64,000 bases of DNA, from assembly GCF_003473485.1 (NCBI RefSeq), contig NC_053042.1:56445762-56509761 (forward strand), in the 5' to 3' direction. Below the pieces are notes generated by a model that was given only the letters and a program-made list of their open reading frames with translations, did no database searches and was not told the origin of the DNA. Position numbers and translations under genes: made by a program. Of the stretch, positions 11,901-24,232 are shown in pieces; the first letter of the stretch is position 1, and every line of letters begins with the position of its first letter. This DNA comes from Medicago truncatula. Taxonomy: Eukaryota; Streptophyta; Magnoliopsida; Fabales; Fabaceae.

Positions 11901-14900
11901 TAAACAGGAGAGAGTAGCATAGCATTACATACGAAACCTATGGTATTTGTTTGACTGGCTATATATGACATGTAGGTCTCTTTGATCTTTCACGAACAAG
12001 AAGGAATGCACGATACATCGGATAAGGGTTCCATATGATGCGGAACATATACATGAAAATTAATGATATCTCTGTAGTTCATTTGTGCTTGACTATTTTC
12101 AATTTTTATAGTGAAATACAACTATTGAGCTGTTCTCAGCTGAAGGATGAAATTTTAAAATTAAAGGATTGGACTATTTAGTATATATGCAAGTGGGTGG
12201 TGAGATTGATCCCCGTATCAGTGGCGGAGATAGGAATTTAATCGAGTTTGGACAAAATTTTGATCGTAAATTCACATGCGACATAATATATAAATAGTCA
12301 TAAATCGAAATAAAATTAAAGAGGCTCGTCATTTTGTTGATAAAAGTACAATTTAAAATAAGAGAGATGAAACATAACTTGTCAATAGTGTGCTAGATAA
12401 AATTAGGAGGTAAATACCCTTTCCGAGACCTCTTTGCGAATGTTCGAATAATATCAACATCATCAAATGACTTGAATATCTCCCGTTCGATGTAACATAT
12501 CATCAAGTCATTGAACCACACATCGTTGATCATGTTGGTAATAATTCTTTCTCACAGGCTTATAAGATTATTTTACTTTCAACTTTTGTTAATGTTGATA
12601 ATAGCTTTGGTGCACCCGCTATTGTTGAAGATCCACAAATTAGAAGTTAAAATCTGATTAATTATGCCATGTTGTAGAAGTGATTGTAAGTTTTTTTTTT
12701 ATGTATAAAGTGATTGTAAGTTTCTTTCAGTATGAAGTGATTGTTACCATAAATTAAATGAGCAATGGAGTATATATATATTGATTTATGTGAGTATTGA
12801 GTATTTTTGTGAGTATTGGTTTGGGTGAATAGTATAATAGTTCATAGTTAGAGAGAATTATTCTAGTTAAATCACTTAAACAATTTATTCTAAAAATTGA
12901 TTATAGTAATCGATTTCAAATTCCAATGATATTAATTATAATATTTTATTATATTGATTGAATTAATTTTAGTGGTAATTTTATGAATTATTCATCTTTA
13001 GAATTTATAGTAGAATATAAAATATATATATATATAAAAACAATGATAAGTTTTAGTGACAGTTAAGCCGTAGGTAGAGGTCCATAATGCATTTTAAAAT
13101 GGTCTCTTTAGAATTACCTACGTTTTTTCCGTAGGTAAATGTGGAAAACATGTAGTGACAGTCAATTGGCAATGACAGACAGATTTAGCTACAGAAATTT
13201 GCCCTATAGTGACGGATTCTGGCTATCACTATAAGTCAAATTTCTTGCAAATTTCTTGTAGCGATACAAAGAAAGTATCGGTTGAGCCCGAGCGTATGCC
13301 CAAGCTAGCTGGGCCCTAAAAATGCCCCTGCCTCGTATAATCATATTAGTCGATTCTTGAATTGGTTCATCATAATGACAAACCCTTCACAAACCAAAAC
13401 CTTAAACCTAGAACTTTATGTTAGACCTAAGTTCTAAAGACAAGTTTCTCTTTAGCCTATCACATCTCCTTTCGGTCTCAGAGAGTGTGTTCCTCTAGCA
13501 ATCAAGCCATTTTGCTGGTTTGATTGCTATTAGAATCCTTGAAGTTCAAAACTTTATATGTCTCAAGGTTTGCAAAGACTCTTTTGCTGCCTTCGCAATC
13601 CTTGTCTATATTCACTTGTTTCAATATTAAAACTTCATCTTTCGATCTTTCGCTTAATATTTGTGACAAATCAATAACAACTATTAAACTTAATCTTTCG
13701 ATCCTTCGATTAATACTTGTTATTGATTGTAAGAACGGTGAAATAGATTAGAAATTAGGGTTACATAAAGTTAGGGGTTAAAACTTGGTTTGATTAGGAT
13801 TATGTCATTAGACTTATCCAACAATCCCAAGACAAGAAGAGTCTACTACTCACTCATGTTCATCGTAGACATGGAGAAGAAGAAGAAAAGCATAAAGTAA
13901 ATAACAAAGAAATAAAGAAAGAACCTTTATTAAGAAAAGACAATTGTCACTTATTGAATTCCAAGAACAAAAGATGAATGTTTATGATAGCTAGCTACTC
14001 TATTTATAGTCTTATGTCGACTTAAAACCTAAGCAACTATTCACTAGAATGTTCCACAAGAAACCACGAGCTTTTCGGTCAAAATAGGTAGATTGTCTCC
14101 GAAGCAAAAGCAGCAAAAGAGAACCCTGAAGCTTGGCACGGCCAGTGGGAGCACGGGCCGTGCCACCTCTCTGACTTGGGGAGTGACATATTTTTGTCCC
14201 ATATTTTGTATTTTCATCCCGAATCAGCTCCTAATCCTCCTCTTTCTTTTGCTCCAAGACTCAATCTATCAAACATTCGCTTCTGAAATATAATAATATG
14301 CAATTGAAGTAAAATAGTTATAAAAGGAAATAATATTTAAATAAAATAAATTTAAATCTAAATAAGAAGAAATCAAATATTATATTAAAATAACTAATTA
14401 TTGATTCATCATTTATTCATGTATATTAATAAAAAAATATGATCAAAGTAAGTTAGGTTAAAATTACACTAAATAGATCATCTGTTATGAAACGAAGAAG
14501 TACGTTATAAGAAAATGCGTGGTCGTTAAATTCTTGATGTTATTGTATTTGTAGTAAGGATTAAGCTAATGGTGGTTGTTCCGATAGTAGTAAATTAAGG
14601 CAATGCAATGATTGGAGTAAAGCACAAAGTTAGCTGGCCTAGTAGCTGATTATTTGTGCAATGATTATTTGCGCTGGCTCCTAAGATTTGTTTAAGGATT
14701 TTTTTTTTCTTTTTCGATAATAATATACGATGATGATTTTGATGATATTTTAGTTCATCAAATAGATTGAGTCATCGGTTTTCATCGATTTTTAACGAAT
14801 CACGTTGATTATGTTCGATTTAACTGTATGGTCGATCCAACAAACAGACTGAATCGGTAGTATCTCTGATTCACGGTTCGATCGGTCCGAGTCAGTTTTT

Positions 14901-15093
14901 AAAACTATGGATTAGAGAGAGACTTTATCAAAGAAACTCTATTTTTTTTTAGGACCGCCTATTTATTATCACATAGATTTTTTAACTATTAATTTGAATG
15001 CCAGTAATTTTGACTCTTTTCTTCCTTTTTGAAAGAGACTCTTTTCTTCCTTAAAAACAACAATTAGACCATTTATCTCCCTACATTTTTCCG
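11901..15093. other. Repeat-like intergenic DNA without a gene
   Basis: No coding region could be supported. A lone 'cagtggcggag' near 12219 resembles one end of a hAT element. The stretch about 13270-14290 (hairpin 'cacggccagtgggagcacgggccgtg' near 14138, duplicated 'atctttcgat.ctttcg.ttaatacttg' motif) looks like an LTR-retrotransposon relic, but no LTR pair or protein was found. Confidence 0.4.
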
Positions 15094-15312
15094 TTGGCTT
15101 TGGAAAGATCAGGCATAAAATTCAAGAACTTGTGGATAATAATAATTCATAATTGGATTTCATTTAAATTTGGTTGGCCAATTAGTCCTCATATTCCTCG
15201 TATATCTTTTTCTAACGATTTAATTTTGGTTGCAGAAGCTAATCCGTGTGATCAAGCTATGCTAATGTATAAATGGTCAAAAAATTCAATGTCTTCTATT
15301 CCAAGAACATGA
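15094..15312 (+). pseudogene. LINE reverse-transcriptase remnant
   Basis: The translation contains NWISFKFGWPISPHIPRISF followed by SNDLILVAEANPCDQAMLM. This matches the plant LINE pattern before and across the catalytic F-A-D-D box; here the box reads F-S-N-D, so the catalytic Asp pair is lost. The frame stops soon after. It is co-oriented with the RNase H remnant at 16328 and may be part of the same dead LINE. Confidence 0.55.
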
Positions 15313-15924
15313 CATCACCAAACCATTCTATAATATTAGCCAAGTTCATTGAATAGATCAAACCAAACACTTAAGCTTTTTATCAAAGAGCTATTATGAA
15401 CCATCAAAGGAAATTCAAAATCAATTTTTCTTCATCTCATGATAAAATCAATTTTTTTTATTAGCCAAAGGAAAAACTGATAAAATTTAATCAATTTTTA
15501 TTTTTAAATTTAAATAAAAAAAAATGCGCTCTGAGATTAAATTTATAGTAAAATATGAACAAAAAAATTGGTAATTATTTTGAATACCCTTTGATATTAC
15601 GGTCTAGATAATTTTTTTTTTTTTATTGAAATGGAAAAACAATTTAAAATATATTTCCATAATGTAATTTAAATAAGAAAACATAAACTAGAAAATAAAA
15701 TTCTTCAATTACTCCCCAACTGGATTTAAACCTTGAACAAGTGAAACAAACCTTGTATCATTGTTCCCGCAACAAGGGGACCTTCATAGCCATGTTTTGC
15801 TTTGGAGGTCTAAAATCCTTTAGAAAAAAATGTAATTGTTTTGGAGGCTTGAAGAAAGAATTTAATCTGGCCTTGAAATTTACTTTAGCAGTTTAGCTCA
15901 ATCTTCTTTATTAGGGTCTTGTTA

Positions 15925-16092
15925 ACAGGTGCCCCGGGTACTTTTAAGCATTCCAAAAGGAGAAATTATTCTACAAAAAAAGTCAAATATTTCAATTTCC
16001 AATGCATTTATTACATAATTTTTCAAAAAAAAGTTACCTCTTAAATGTTTTAAAGAGTGCTCGAGAGTGCTCGGAGGCACTCGTTAACATCT
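15925..16092. mobile_element. Small MITE with GTTAAC ends
   Basis: Left end GTTAACAGGTGCCCCGGG and right end (reverse complement) GTTAACGAGTGCCTCCGAG are inverted relatives. A related arm (agagtgctccggggcactcgttaac) recurs near 23953-23977. No clear target duplication, so this is a tentative call. Confidence 0.4.
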
Positions 16093-16327
16093 TCCATTTA
16101 ATATTTCTTGTTATGTGATGCAAACTTCCACTGTTCCTCTTTGACTGTGTGATGAGGCATACAAGATTTGCGCAAATTTCATCTAGGGATCCACAGCTGA
16201 GCAAAGAAGTGCCATCTAATATCATCATCGAAGCAAATTTATATGCCTAAAACTGAAGATGAGCTAGGGTTCAGAAATCTAAGGATGCTAAGCAAAGCAT
16301 ATATCATGTAGCTTGCTTGGAGTTTGA

Positions 16328-16880
16328 TTGTCAAGCCTTCTAAATTTTGTGCTAATGTGGTGGCTGCGTCTGAAATCTTGGGAAGCTCCTCCAGTAGGTT
16401 ATCTAGAGGTGAACATTGATGCTGGTTGCGGTCACGACCGTAAGGTATTTTGGAGCCTAGTGATTAGAGATCATAATGCTAATGTGGTGGCTGCGGTGTC
16501 CAAGAATTCTGTTCTGGTAGTTGCTGAAGTTTTGGGCTTTAGGTGGGGTCTCCAAGTGGCAGCGGAGCGAAACCTTTCAAAAGTCATCTTTGAGCTGGAC
16601 GCGCAGGTGGTGCTAAACTGTTTCCATGGGCTTTATGCTTTAGCTAGCATAACTCCTTTTATTAGGGACTGTCAAGATTTGTACGCCAATATGGCTGATG
16701 TTTCTGTTGTTTTTATTAATCGTTGTTGTAATGAGGTTGCACATGAGATTTGCTAAGGCTGCCAAAACATTGGGGTCGTGTACTTGGGAGGGAAATTCTT
16801 AGAACCCCCTAGTTTGGTCCTTCTTTTCATCTGTTTTGCTTTCTTAACGAATGAAGTTGAAATTCAAAAAAAAAAAAAAA
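16328..16880 (+). pseudogene. 5'-truncated LINE tail with RNase H-like domain and poly-A
   Basis: The frame up to 16756 reads WEAPPVGYLEVNIDAGCGHD, then LVIRDHNANVVAAVSKNS, AEVLGFRWGLQVAAERN, VIFELDAQVVLNCF and FINRCCNEVAHEIC. This is the RVT_3/RNase H-like domain carried at the C terminus of plant L1-type ORF2, with the D..E..D residues visible in VNID, AEVL and ELDA. A stop follows HEIC where the family would continue. About 110 bp later the copy ends in a run of about 16 A (16865-16880), the usual LINE 3' end. No target duplication was recognised. Confidence 0.75.
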
Positions 16881-17554
16881 ATATGTGGAATACAAAATCA
16901 CCCTTAAGTTGTTCTAAGGAGTAATTGTTCTGATATACTTGGAGAGTAGTTGTAAATTGATGGGATGATGTTAATAAAAATGTTACTTGGAGATTGAAGA
17001 ATGAAGTAAATCTAGCTTCTTGAGAGATAGATGGTTTCCTAACAATAATTCTATTGAAGATCTAAAATATAATATCATCGTTATTTTTTTTGGGGAATAT
17101 CATCGTTTTGTTGAAATTCAACTACCCTATTTCTTTTCATGTCAACAATGCTGATTTGAATAAGGACAAAGTTTGACTCATTGGGTTTTAGCTGACATAT
17201 GTGAAAACTGAAAAGTTAGCTATAATGAACTCTTCTTCCTACCTCCCATCCTTTTATTGTAAATTTACTTCCTTTCAATTTTCAATGCAATATTTAATTA
17301 TCTTGTTCTAGTAAGACATTTAAATCCATATTAATTTTATCATTCTCAATTCAAAATCTACCGCTTTACATTTATGATAATTATGAACAGTACTTGACAA
17401 TAACTCTTAAAACCTTGTAAAAAAATGAAAGCCAATAAATGTTTATGTTCATCATGAAAGCCAATAAATGTGTCGATTACCTCCTCATTATAGTGTTGTA
17501 ATTATGTTCTTTGAAATACATCATGGACCAATAAATTGTGTCATTAAAAATATA
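16881..17554. other. Intergenic, no gene seen
   Basis: No supported coding or RNA feature. Confidence 0.45.
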
Positions 17555-17828
17555 CTACCTCCGTTCCTTTATAACTGTCACTTTTACAGAAATTTTTTGT
17601 TTCTAATTAAGTGTCACTTTCAAAGTTCAATGTAACATTAAATGATGTTCTTCCTATAATGCCCTTAGTAATTTATTGCAGAGAGAGAAATATATGAAAT
17701 ATGATATTAAATAATTAAGGATATTATAATTAAAACATAAGTTATTGTATAAAAAGTAGTGAAATACATTTAGTGTCTTGGTTTGTGTATAAAGTCAAAA
17801 TGTGACAATTAAAAAAGAACGGAGGGAG
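17555..17828. mobile_element. Stowaway MITE (copy 2, complete)
   Basis: Begins CTACCTCCGTTCC and ends GAACGGAGGGAG, flanked by TA on both sides. The body matches the degraded copy at 7545. Length 274 bp. Confidence 0.85.
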
Positions 17829-18823
17829 TAAAAAGTTGAATTAAATGAAAGGTGGTTTAGGGATTGTTGTTGACAAGGTAGTTTAAAGATATTGTCATTA
17901 AATATGAGGCTTAATTGATCTGCCGATCCCTTAACTTATTTCTTTTATTTAATTTGGTTTCATAAGTCTTAACTTTCTCAAAAACGTCCATTAACTTATC
18001 TATTTTATTCAATTTAGTCCAATTTTGATAATTTTAATCTCTTAAAAAATGAGACCGTTGAATTACAGAGGTCTATCAGATTTTATAGTGTATCACCAAC
18101 ACCTAATTTATTTACTTTCTTCTTCTTCTTCCCTCATCTTCATCTACCTTCATTCTTCATCAATATTCATCAATAAAACCCAGGGAAAAAATTTTAAACC
18201 TACTATTTAATCACTACACCACCATCATTGACATCTTCATCTATCATCATCAACACCCTCCAATCACTCCACCATAACCATCCCAAAATCAAACCCAAAA
18301 ACATCATCATCGATCTTCAACGTTGTTGTTCCTTTTCACTTTGAACAACATTGCTCTTTGTTTCAATTCCAACCCGTTAACATAATCATAAAACTCATCA
18401 AGAAAAACATCATTTTTTTCATCTTCAAACGTTAATTCTCAGCTGGGTTGTAAAAAAATCCAACTTTGATTCTTAAAGGTGTGATTTTTATCTTGCTTTT
18501 TGGTTAAAGATTGAAACTTTATTGAAGTTTAACGTGTTTTTTTCATCTGGGTTGTGTTTTTTTGTTGTTGTTGTAGGTGTTGAACTTGTTGAAGTGGAGT
18601 TTATTTGATTTTGTGTTTGTGTTTATCTAATGGTAAGTGATAATTACCAGAAGATGATATCTGATGTAGCTGTTCGATCGATGGTGAAAGGTCTGTTTTT
18701 TCTGGACAGGGTGGTGTGTTTAATGGGAAGGAGGATGGTGCTGAATGAGGGTGGAGATGGTGTTGAAAGGAAGAAAAGAGAAAAAAGTTAGGTGTTGGAA
18801 TTGAATCTGGGTTTTTTATTTTA

Positions 18824-19694
18824 GGGTTAATTAAGTTATTGATCCCTGTAAATATCTGCAGTTTTGATTTTAGTCCCTATAAAAATAAATCATACTCTTT
18901 AGTGCCTACAAAATTTTCCGTTAGTGTTTTTAGTCCCTGTTAAATTAAAATTTGTTTAATTATGCTTAAAATTTTAAATTTTTTAATGATTTTTTACATG
19001 CTTGTTTAAAACATTATAAAAGGTTCCGCCACAATAAATTAGCTCAAAATGTTATTTTTAGATCCAAATTTTCGTTAGTTTTATCTTGAATTTTTGCGTT
19101 TTAAAAAAATTATATTTAATTCATTACATGTTAAAAAATTCTAATTTTTTATAAAAGAGATTATTATAATGTTCTTAACATGTCTGTTAAAAATCACTTA
19201 AAAATATAAAAGTTTAAGTATAATTAAACAAATTTCAATTTAACAGAGATCAACACATACTTTTTGTCCTTGTAAAATTAAAATTTGTTTAATTGTGCTT
19301 AAACTTTTAAATTTGTAACATATTTTTTCACATACTTACTTAGAATATTATACAAAGTTCCTCCGCAAAAAAGTAACTTAAAATTTTATTATTAGGTCCA
19401 AATTTTCATTAATATAATCTTGAAAATTTGGCTTTTAGAAAAATTTATATTTAATTCATTACATGTTAAAAATATAATTTTTTTTACAAAAGAGGTTCTT
19501 ACGATGTTATGAACATGTATGTAAAAAATCTTTCAAAAATTTAGAAGTTTAAGCATAATTAAACAAATTTTAATTTAACAGAGACTAAAAACACTAACAG
19601 AAAATTTTGTAGGGGCTAAAAAGTGTGATTTATTTTTATAGGGACTAAAAACAAAACTGCAGATATTTATATTTACTAAAAACTTAATTAAACC
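18824..19694. mobile_element. GGGTTAATTAAG-type MITE nested in the Mutator-like element
   Basis: The left end GGGTTAATTAAGTTATTGAT and the right end (reverse complement) GGTTTAATTAAGTTTTTAGT match the family seen at 10745. It is flanked by the 9-bp duplication TTTATTTTA (18815-18823 and 19695-19703). It is longer than the 285-bp copy, and its middle holds internal direct repeats ('tttaattcattacatgttaaaaa'). Confidence 0.78.
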
Positions 19695-20057
19695 TTTATT
19701 TTATTTTATGAAGATGAAGATGATGGAAGAAGGAGAAAGTAAATAATTTTTTACATGTTAAAAAACTAAATTTTTTTACAAAAGAGTGTCTTACGATGTT
19801 ATGAACATGTATGTAAAAAATCTTTCAAAAATTTAGAAGTTTAAGCATAATTAAATAAATTTTAATTTAACAGGGACTAAAAACACTAACAGAAAATTTT
19901 GTAGGGACTAAAAAGTGTGATTTATTTTTATAGGAACTAAAAACAAAACTGCAGATATTTATATTTACTAAAAACTTAATTAAACCTTTATTTTATTTTA
20001 TGAAGATGATTGAAGGATGAATGAAGATGAAGATGATGGAAGAAGGAGAAAGTAAAT
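19459..20057. repeat. Tandem duplication, period about 292 bp
   Basis: The segment starting 'ttacatgttaaaaa' at 19459 recurs at 19751 with high identity through 'cttacgatgttatgaacatgtatgtaaaaaatctttc' and on to 'gatgatggaagaaggagaaagtaaata'. It copies the right end of the nested MITE plus part of the host element, so it arose after the nesting. Confidence 0.8.
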
Positions 20058-20209
20058 AAATTAGGTGTTGGTGATACACTATAAAATCTGATAGACCTCC
20101 GCAATCCAACGGTCTCTTTTTTCAGGGGATTAAAATTATCAAAATTGGACCAAATTGAATAAAAGAAATAAGTTAAGGAACCGGCATATCAATTAAGCCT
20201 TAAATATGA

Positions 20210-21003
20210 TATCTTTTTTAAATTTGGTTAATATGCCAAATACTTCTTTTTGGTTTTAAGTTAGGTTTTTTTTTTTTTTTTTTTTTGAAAAAGGTTTTTA
20301 AGTTAGATGTTAATTTTAAATTGAATAATTTTGTAGACACTAAAAATAATTTTTTTATAGATAGAAGAATTCATAAAAACCATTGAAAACTTACACACAT
20401 AAGTAGATGAGTTGGGGTTCGAACTCAGATCACGACATTTAACTAGCAATTTTGGTATTTTGTGATAAAAAAATGTGATTTTTACATAAAGAGGAATTAT
20501 AAAACTTGTTAATTTTACAGAGAAAAAAAACATATTTTATCCTTTTTTTTTTTTTTTGCTATTATTGTTACTATTATTATTATATTATGAACAAAACTTA
20601 TGTGCATTTTCTTGAATGCTTTTGGAACGATTCTTAATTAAAAAATACATTTTGTTAATTAACGAGCGTTGAAAAAAAATTATCAATTTTGAAAAAAAAA
20701 ATCGTTTGTCAGTTTAGTTAAGAATCATAAAAAAAATCACGTTAAAAAATACATGGTTTTTTCCATATATTTTAGGAGTGTAACACCAAATTTGTGGCTT
20801 TTCTAAAAAACAAAAGATCTTGCTAACTAATGTCCATAGATAATGACTAAGGTATCTATAAATAAAAATTTTGTCTTGTAAATATAAATTTTAACTTTTG
20901 ATCAAGTAATAATAATTACATCACTTTCATAAAATATTAGTTATTTTCATTGTTTAACCAATACTTGTGACACTCTTTAGCATTCACCAAGAAAGAAATT
21001 TGT
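20210..21003. other. Intergenic, no gene; possible SINE B-box near 20410
   Basis: 'gttggggttcgaactc' near 20410 looks like a SINE B-box relic. Otherwise AT-rich DNA with no supported coding region. Confidence 0.4.
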
Positions 21004-21720
21004 GACAGGCCAGAAATGCTTAATGTTACAGTGGTGATAGATAAACCACCCCATGTGGCATGCCATTCTTGTACACCCCATATTGTAGGGGCAATTTTGT
21101 CCATTCACAAAAAAGAAGGGTTAATTTTGTCCAACAAATTCAGCAACTCTCACACTCTTTCTTCTTCAGACCTCGCTTTCATCTCCCTCACCGGAACCAC
21201 CACCGGCAACCTTCGTCCGCCGCCTTCAATCTCAAAACTCACCACCACCGTCGCCGTCATCACCCTTAAAATTCACAGGCACCACCGTCGTCGCCAGATC
21301 TAACAACCTCCGTTCGACTTCAACCTCGTATGTCCACCACCGTCGTTACCCACAACCACCGTCGACTTAGATCTCACAACCACCGTCCCTAGATCTCACA
21401 ACCACCGTCGACTTCCTCACCCACAAATCTCACCACCACCATTTTCGTCGATCTAACAACCACCACCACGGATCTGACACCAGGGATGGCTGGAGAAGAA
21501 AGGGAGAGTCTAACGGCGGCGACGAGGCGGAGGAAAGGAATGGACGGAGAAGAAAAATAGTTGGAGATGTGAGAGTTTTTTTTTTTTTTTTTTGTACAGT
21601 GAGAGAGAGAGATATGGGAACGAGGATTTGAGGCGAGAGGGTTAGAATTTTTTATAATTTAAATGCCACATATGCAAGTGGTACAAAAGTGTGTACAAGA
21701 AAAAGATGTCTACCCATCAT
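21004..21720. other. CACC/CGTC-rich island of unknown nature
   Basis: A locally GC-richer stretch with many 'ccaccaccgtcg' repeats. Several frames are open for 70-95 codons only because of the repeat composition; their translations are Pro/His/Thr/Arg-rich with no family motif. Loose inverted matches ('cttgtaca' and 'tgtacaag') at the two sides suggest a transposable element, but no target duplication was found. Confidence 0.35.
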
Positions 21721-22580
21721 TTTCCTTAATGTTAACATGCATACGATGGTGAATGTGGAAGTGCATTATTGGTGATAATCAATAGGACAAGAGCCGGCCA
21801 ACAACCCACGTGGCCTGTCCCAATCACTCAATAATACACACACTTTTGCTTGTTTTGTACACCAAACCCAAAGGAAGATCGAGTTGGTCTCTTTATTTTT
21901 TTTCTTTCTTTTCTTCAATTAATCTAATGATTAAAAATTTATCGAAGTTCAAACCTTAATCTTGATATATAATATGCGATATTTCTATCAATCGAACGAG
22001 TTATTGATAATGTAAAGAATTTAACTTGAATGAAAATGGATCGACTTGTTGAGATTTTTAATAAACAAATGGATCGGTTAAAATTAACCGCATTTTTTTA
22101 TTTTAACTTAGTAGTCATGTCATTTGCATATTCCACGAATACTAACTATCTCGCTATACAATTCAAAAAAAAAAATTATCGCACTATAAAACATTTCGTT
22201 AATTTTTTAATGATCCTCTCAAAAAAAAATATTAATGATGGATGATAAATTATATCAATATTTTTTTTAAGGAAATGTATTATAACATTTCGTTATAAGA
22301 AGAGTATTAATACAGGGCGCTGCATTGAAATAAGTAGTGAAACTAGTTCACAATGTGGTTATCCCTACTAAAGTATGAGCGATATCATTTATTTGTCTCT
22401 TATTAAACTCAACTCAATAGTTTGTAAATTGTGAGGCAAAAGTATTTTTGCAAGTTGTTATAACATGACCAAATTCCATAGCATTGACCTGGTTCATGTG
22501 AACAATGTTTGTGTTAGTTTTTGAATCAAGCATGAAATCAACGTCATCAAATTGCATATCGTTAACCCATTGAAAAATAT

Positions 22581-22857
22581 GTAAGCAAGTTTAGCGCTTC
22601 ACCCTCGTCCACGGTGCACAAAAGAGTAAAACACATATTTTTAGCCAAAACAAAAGTACCTTCCTATCTCGTAAGAATATACCAATTCATGTATTGTTTA
22701 ACTTACTGGAAAAAGAATGTAAGCAAGCTTAGTGCTTCACCCACATCCACAGTGCACAAAGAAGTAAAACACATAATTTTAGCCAAAACAAAAGCACTTT
22801 CCTCATCTTGTAAGAACATACCGATTCATGTTTTGTTTAACTCACTGGAAAAAGAGG
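22581..22857. repeat. Two-copy tandem repeat, period 138 bp
   Basis: Copy 1 begins 'gtaagcaagtttagcgcttc' at 22581 and copy 2 'gtaagcaagcttagtgcttc' at 22719. Both continue through 'gtaaaacacata..ttttagccaaaacaaaag' to 'cactggaaaaaga'. No coding function is recognised. Confidence 0.8.
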
Positions 22858-22931
22858 AAATGTATTGCATTTGCATCGACCATGTTATGGACGTTGCTGA
22901 CAAACTTGAGCTAAATCGATTGTTGTCAAGC

Positions 22932-23296
22932 AGTGGCGGATCTCCTTGGAGACCTGCAGATGCCACTGCACCCCCCAACTTCTCTATAAATATGATATTA
23001 GTCATAGCATGACCCATGAGAAATGGCTGATGTAGTGGTTAGACAGCCCCCTAAATGTCTTGAGGGCGTGTGTTTGAATCTCCCACACCCTCCTTTTTAT
23101 ATTTCAACTGTATTTTTTAATGTTTTATATTCAAAAAAATCACTCATGGCAAGACTTGAACCAGCGCCCTCCAAGTAACATTCAAACTAACAAACCACCA
23201 CACCACATCATAATCCTGGATAGTGTTTGAAACTGTTTATTATATATTCTATCGATATTTGGCACCCCCACCAAAATTACTCAAGATCCGCCATTG
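22932..23296. mobile_element. hAT-like MITE (CAGTGGCGGATCT ends)
   Basis: Left terminus CAGTGGCGGATCT, right terminus (reverse complement) CAATGGCGGATCT, with GTCAAG directly repeated at both sides (22926-22931 and 23297-23302). Cagtggcgga-type ends are common on hAT MITEs, where 8 bp would be expected; only 6 bp remain. The interior contains two inverted tRNA-like arms (see findings). Confidence 0.65.
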
Positions 23297-23460
23297 GTCA
23301 AGTGAAGGTTTTGACCTACTGACCCATAAGTGGAAGGCTGCTCTGTAACCGTTGTTGTGTGTTGCGAATTTCGAATCAAGTTGGATCATTCTAGCGTCCT
23401 ATCCTCCATCAAATGATATGCTCTCTCTACTACTTGCGTAGAATTATGTCAGGTCTTACC

Positions 23461-23777
23461 TAGTGGTGGAGCCACACTAGGGCTCAGGTGGACCCCAAGC
23501 AAAAAATAATATTTTTTTATAGGAAAAATACGAAAAAAAGTTATTTACTTTTAAATAAAATTACCATGTGGTCAACCCTTTTCTCCATTTCAAAACGCCT
23601 TATTATCACACTTTCAAATCACTCGAAATGTATAGATAATATTTTAAATTTTTAAGGTGTGTAATTTTTTTTTTTATGGTCAACTTTATGCTTATTAAAA
23701 CATGAATTGTGTGTGAGTGTGTGTAATTTAATTTAGTGGTCCGCCCAATTTTTTTTTCTTCTAACTCTGCCACTGAT
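23461..23777. mobile_element. Possible hAT-like MITE
   Basis: 'tagtggtggagcc' at the left and 'ctctgccactga' at the right are imperfect inverted repeats of the CAGTGGCRGAG type. The target duplication is not convincing. Confidence 0.4.
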
Positions 23778-24232
23778 ATTGCCATGATTCGATGTTGCGG
23801 TGTTTCTAAATGCTCGAAAAAAAGCCGCCATACAATGTGCAATTTCCGACATGAGTTGATCGTAACAGCAAAAAGATGGTTTAAGATGCCATATTAGTTT
23901 CGATAGCAGCCTTATTAATAAAATTATATTGGTATTATTTAAAGGGAAATGTTAAAGAGTGCTCCGGGGCACTCGTTAACGAGACCTTTATTTAAAATGT
24001 CTTGCTAACAAGTGTTTCAAGGATATTGTTATTGGAATTCAAAAAAAAAAAAAAAATCTAGAAAATATAAGTCAAACATATGTAAACGTCATAACTACAC
24101 AATTGTTAATGTTAAAATTACTACTTTTAGATGCTTAACAATGTTTTAAGGACACTTGTTAGATTTTTCTTATTTAAAGGGAAATGATGTTTTTAAAGCA
24201 AGATTAGAAGTGAAATTATATTGGTGTGATAC

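Larger units (their letters stand above)
17908..20199. mobile_element. Non-autonomous Mutator-like TIR element, copy 3 (host of a nested MITE)
   Basis: The ends are GGCTTAATTGATCTGCCGAT and, inverted at the right, GGCTTAATTGATATGCCGGT. Similarity continues inward through 'cccttaacttatttcttttattcaatttggtcc'. A perfect 10-bp target duplication TTAAATATGA flanks it (17898-17907 and 20200-20209). The interior again has CTTCATCATC-type low complexity. It has been enlarged by a nested MITE (18824-19694) and a later tandem duplication (about 19459-20057). Confidence 0.88.

Noticed and set aside
12219-12300. Second hAT MITE starting cagtggcggag
   Set aside because: No matching right terminus or target duplication was found within several kilobases.
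21016-21303. Open frames of 70-95 codons in the CACC-rich island
   Set aside because: Open because of repeat composition; no start context, no family motif, and two overlapping frames are equally open.
22581-22857. CRISPR-like array
   Set aside because: Only two long direct copies with no short regular spacers, and the host is a plant.
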